From a virus: a stretch of 23,288 bases of DNA. Position 1 is the stretch's first letter. Every line of letters starts with the position of its first letter. Under the pieces are notes generated by a model. The model had not been told where the DNA came from. It saw only the letters and a program-made list of their open reading frames with translations, and ran no database searches. Positions 22,071 to 23,288 of the stretch are shown piece by piece. Location of the stretch: the IMG/VR virus record IMGVR_UViG_3300050821_001035, positions 1 through 23,288 of that record. One strand, given 5' to 3'. The translations under genes were made by a program, and so were the position numbers.

Positions 22071-22315
22071 GCGGCTTGCTCCGTCACGCCGAGTAAGCGT
22101 AGTTTCTCGTTGATTTCTTGAATATCCTGTCGAAGCCTGTGAGCTAAAAGTTCCTTTAGAGGCTGCATCATTTTGTCGTCCGCGGTGATTGTGACGGCGG
22201 TTCTTCCTGAGATAGTCAAATTGGAGCCTGTGTCTTGGCATTGCTCCAACAGAATATTTCTTTTCTTCATCGAGATAGCAAGCCGCGCAGCCTCTTCGAG
22301 ATTTTGCTGTTTCAT
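22067..22315 (-). CDS. Small hypothetical helical protein (82 aa)
   Basis: The start overlaps the portal stop as ATGA. The N-terminal helix (NLEEAARLAISMKKRNILLEQ) is followed by a beta segment SNLTISGRTAVTITADDK and a charged helix LKELLAHRLRQDIQEINEKLRLLG. This layout suggests a small dimeric protein. Function is unknown. Confidence 0.65.
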   Translation of the reverse strand: MKQQNLEEAARLAISMKKRNILLEQCQDTGSNLTISGRTAVTITADDKMMQPLKELLAHRLRQDIQEINEKLRLLGVTEQAA

Positions 22316-23288
22316 TGTCCGCCTTCCACTGCGGGTGGGGCACCCGTACCGCCGCCACCCAACAGCATTTGCAGCGCATTCATACCGCCGCCAGTATCGG
22401 TTTGTGACAGGTTTTGTGCCGCTGATGCAAGAGCCGGCGTGACTTTTTCAGCCGTGTGCATCTGGGCGACCTGCTGTTGCTGCTGTGCCCTCGCGGTTTG
22501 CAAAGCCTTCTTTTCCGCGTCGGTGTTCCAATCCTCGGGAGGAAACTCGACCGCTTCGCCATAATCCCGCAGGTATTTCGGGAAGTTGATTTCGTCGAGC
22601 GTGCCAGGGCGGACGGCTTCCATGCGACCGCCCATGACGATAGTGCGCTCCATGCCGGCGGTCTTAGCGGCCTGTTGAATGAGCGCCAGCTTGGACACGA
22701 ATTTCAGTTGGACCGGCACGCCCGCGAGCGATTGGGGCTTGGGCGGAATCAATCCACGACGATTCATGATCGACACGATGCGCCTCAAGCCAACGGCATC
22801 CTCGCGAAGATTGCGCTCGATCACCGGACCAAGGCGCAACAGTTTCTCACCGCGGCGCTCCTGCAATTCCAGTTCGTTGCGGGGTTGAACTCCCTCCATC
22901 TGCGAGATCATTTCGAACACATCGTTGGCGAACCATCGCTCGATTCGCTTCTGCAACGTCACGATCTTCTGCTCGATGAATTCCACAAAACGCGGATCGA
23001 CCGTGTATGCGGCTTTCATGCCGGCGTTCTGTGCGAGGTTCGGAACGTATGTGACTTTACCGGGAAGCGTCGAAGCCGGCTCGTTCTTCAACGTCGCGTC
23101 GGCAAGCATCGGAGGCCGCACGCCCTTGTCGATGGCCTCGGCTTCTCGCCGCGTCATCTGATTCAACTGACTGCAATCCGGCAGCGCATCCATACCAAGC
23201 CCGCGCCCATAGGCATCGTTCGAGCGCTGAGTCCAAGGCGCATACATGAACGGCTTTTCGCGATAGCCTCGCACCGAGAGAGGCTGCG
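22312..23288 (-). CDS. Portal (head-to-tail connecting) protein, C-terminal part
   Basis: The frame is open to the window edge, so the N-terminus is missing; the GTG at 23274 is internal. REKPFMYAPWTQRSNDAYGRG, ALPDCSQLNQM, VDPRFVEFIEQKIVTLQKRI, LRLGPVIERNLRE and MNRRGLIPPKP match the PF12236 portals of BPP-1-like and T7-like podoviruses. The portal forms the dodecameric channel at one vertex for DNA packaging and tail attachment. The C-terminal 90 residues include a Gln-rich helix and a Gly-rich tail. At least seven small genes follow in the same transcript. Confidence 0.92.
   Translation of the reverse strand, partial: QPLSVRGYREKPFMYAPWTQRSNDAYGRGLGMDALPDCSQLNQMTRREAEAIDKGVRPPMLADATLKNEPASTLPGKVTYVPNLAQNAGMKAAYTVDPRFVEFIEQKIVTLQKRIERWFANDVFEMISQMEGVQPRNELELQERRGEKLLRLGPVIERNLREDAVGLRRIVSIMNRRGLIPPKPQSLAGVPVQLKFVSKLALIQQAAKTAGMERTIVMGGRMEAVRPGTLDEINFPKYLRDYGEAVEFPPEDWNTDAEKKALQTARAQQQQQVAQMHTAEKVTPALASAAQNLSQTDTGGGMNALQMLLGGGGTGAPPAVEGGQ

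Noticed and set aside
1-23288. tRNA genes, CRISPR arrays, insertion sequences or attachment sites
   Set aside because: I saw no cloverleaf, no regularly spaced repeats, no transposase and no integrase-linked repeat.

Overview
The window is a stretch of tailed-phage (or prophage) structural genes. Every gene I can support lies on the minus strand and is read from about 23288 down to 1, in one compact array with almost no free space. The head genes (PF12236-type portal, Bbp19-like protein, scaffold, major capsid protein, Bbp16-like cement protein, staple-like protein) match the Bordetella phage BPP-1 style of podovirus. The tail and ejection genes (tail tubular A/B-like, gp13-like GNAT-fold protein, gp14-like protein, gp16-like lysozyme-containing protein) match the T7 style of DNA-ejection apparatus. 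Small-protein families and a protease-like domain familiar from rhizobial phages, with moderately high GC by eye, suggest an alphaproteobacterial host, but nothing here proves it. No replication, lysis, integrase, repressor or reverse transcriptase gene is visible.

Layout in transcription order: (1) 23288-20268, portal C-terminus, then seven small genes, several in ATGA/GTGA/TGATG overlap; (2) 20266-17307, Bbp19-like protein, scaffold with ETKP repeats, major capsid protein, cement protein, then an 11-bp stem-loop; (3) 17202-12871, a 201-aa protein and four consecutive cysteine-containing adhesin-like proteins, each with an N-terminal Sec-type signal peptide; (4) 12868-12124, three small basic proteins sharing an RWYG-type motif; (5) 12123-10057, an RNA element with mutually exclusive pairings, a staple-like protein, a coiled-coil protein and the tail tubular A-like adaptor; (6) 10056-1, tail tubular B-like nozzle, gp13-like and gp14-like internal proteins, a 147-aa protein, a lysozyme-bearing ejection protein and a very large multidomain protein running off the window.

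The most unusual content is a set of phage structural proteins that appear built for export. Four tail-fibre or adhesin-type proteins in a row carry Sec signal peptides, with an even number of cysteines in every predicted mature chain. A fifth protein (5030-5473) joins a twin-arginine-type signal to a segment clearly homologous to the C-terminal part of this phage's own major capsid protein. Separately, an 88-aa protein (12414-12680) begins with a near copy of the first 18 residues of the capsid protein. Pieces of the capsid protein have thus been reused twice, and several virion-type folds seem routed to the periplasm or cell surface, where they could coat the host, block receptors or be added to virions late. 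Those roles are inference; the signals and similarities are read directly from the sequence.
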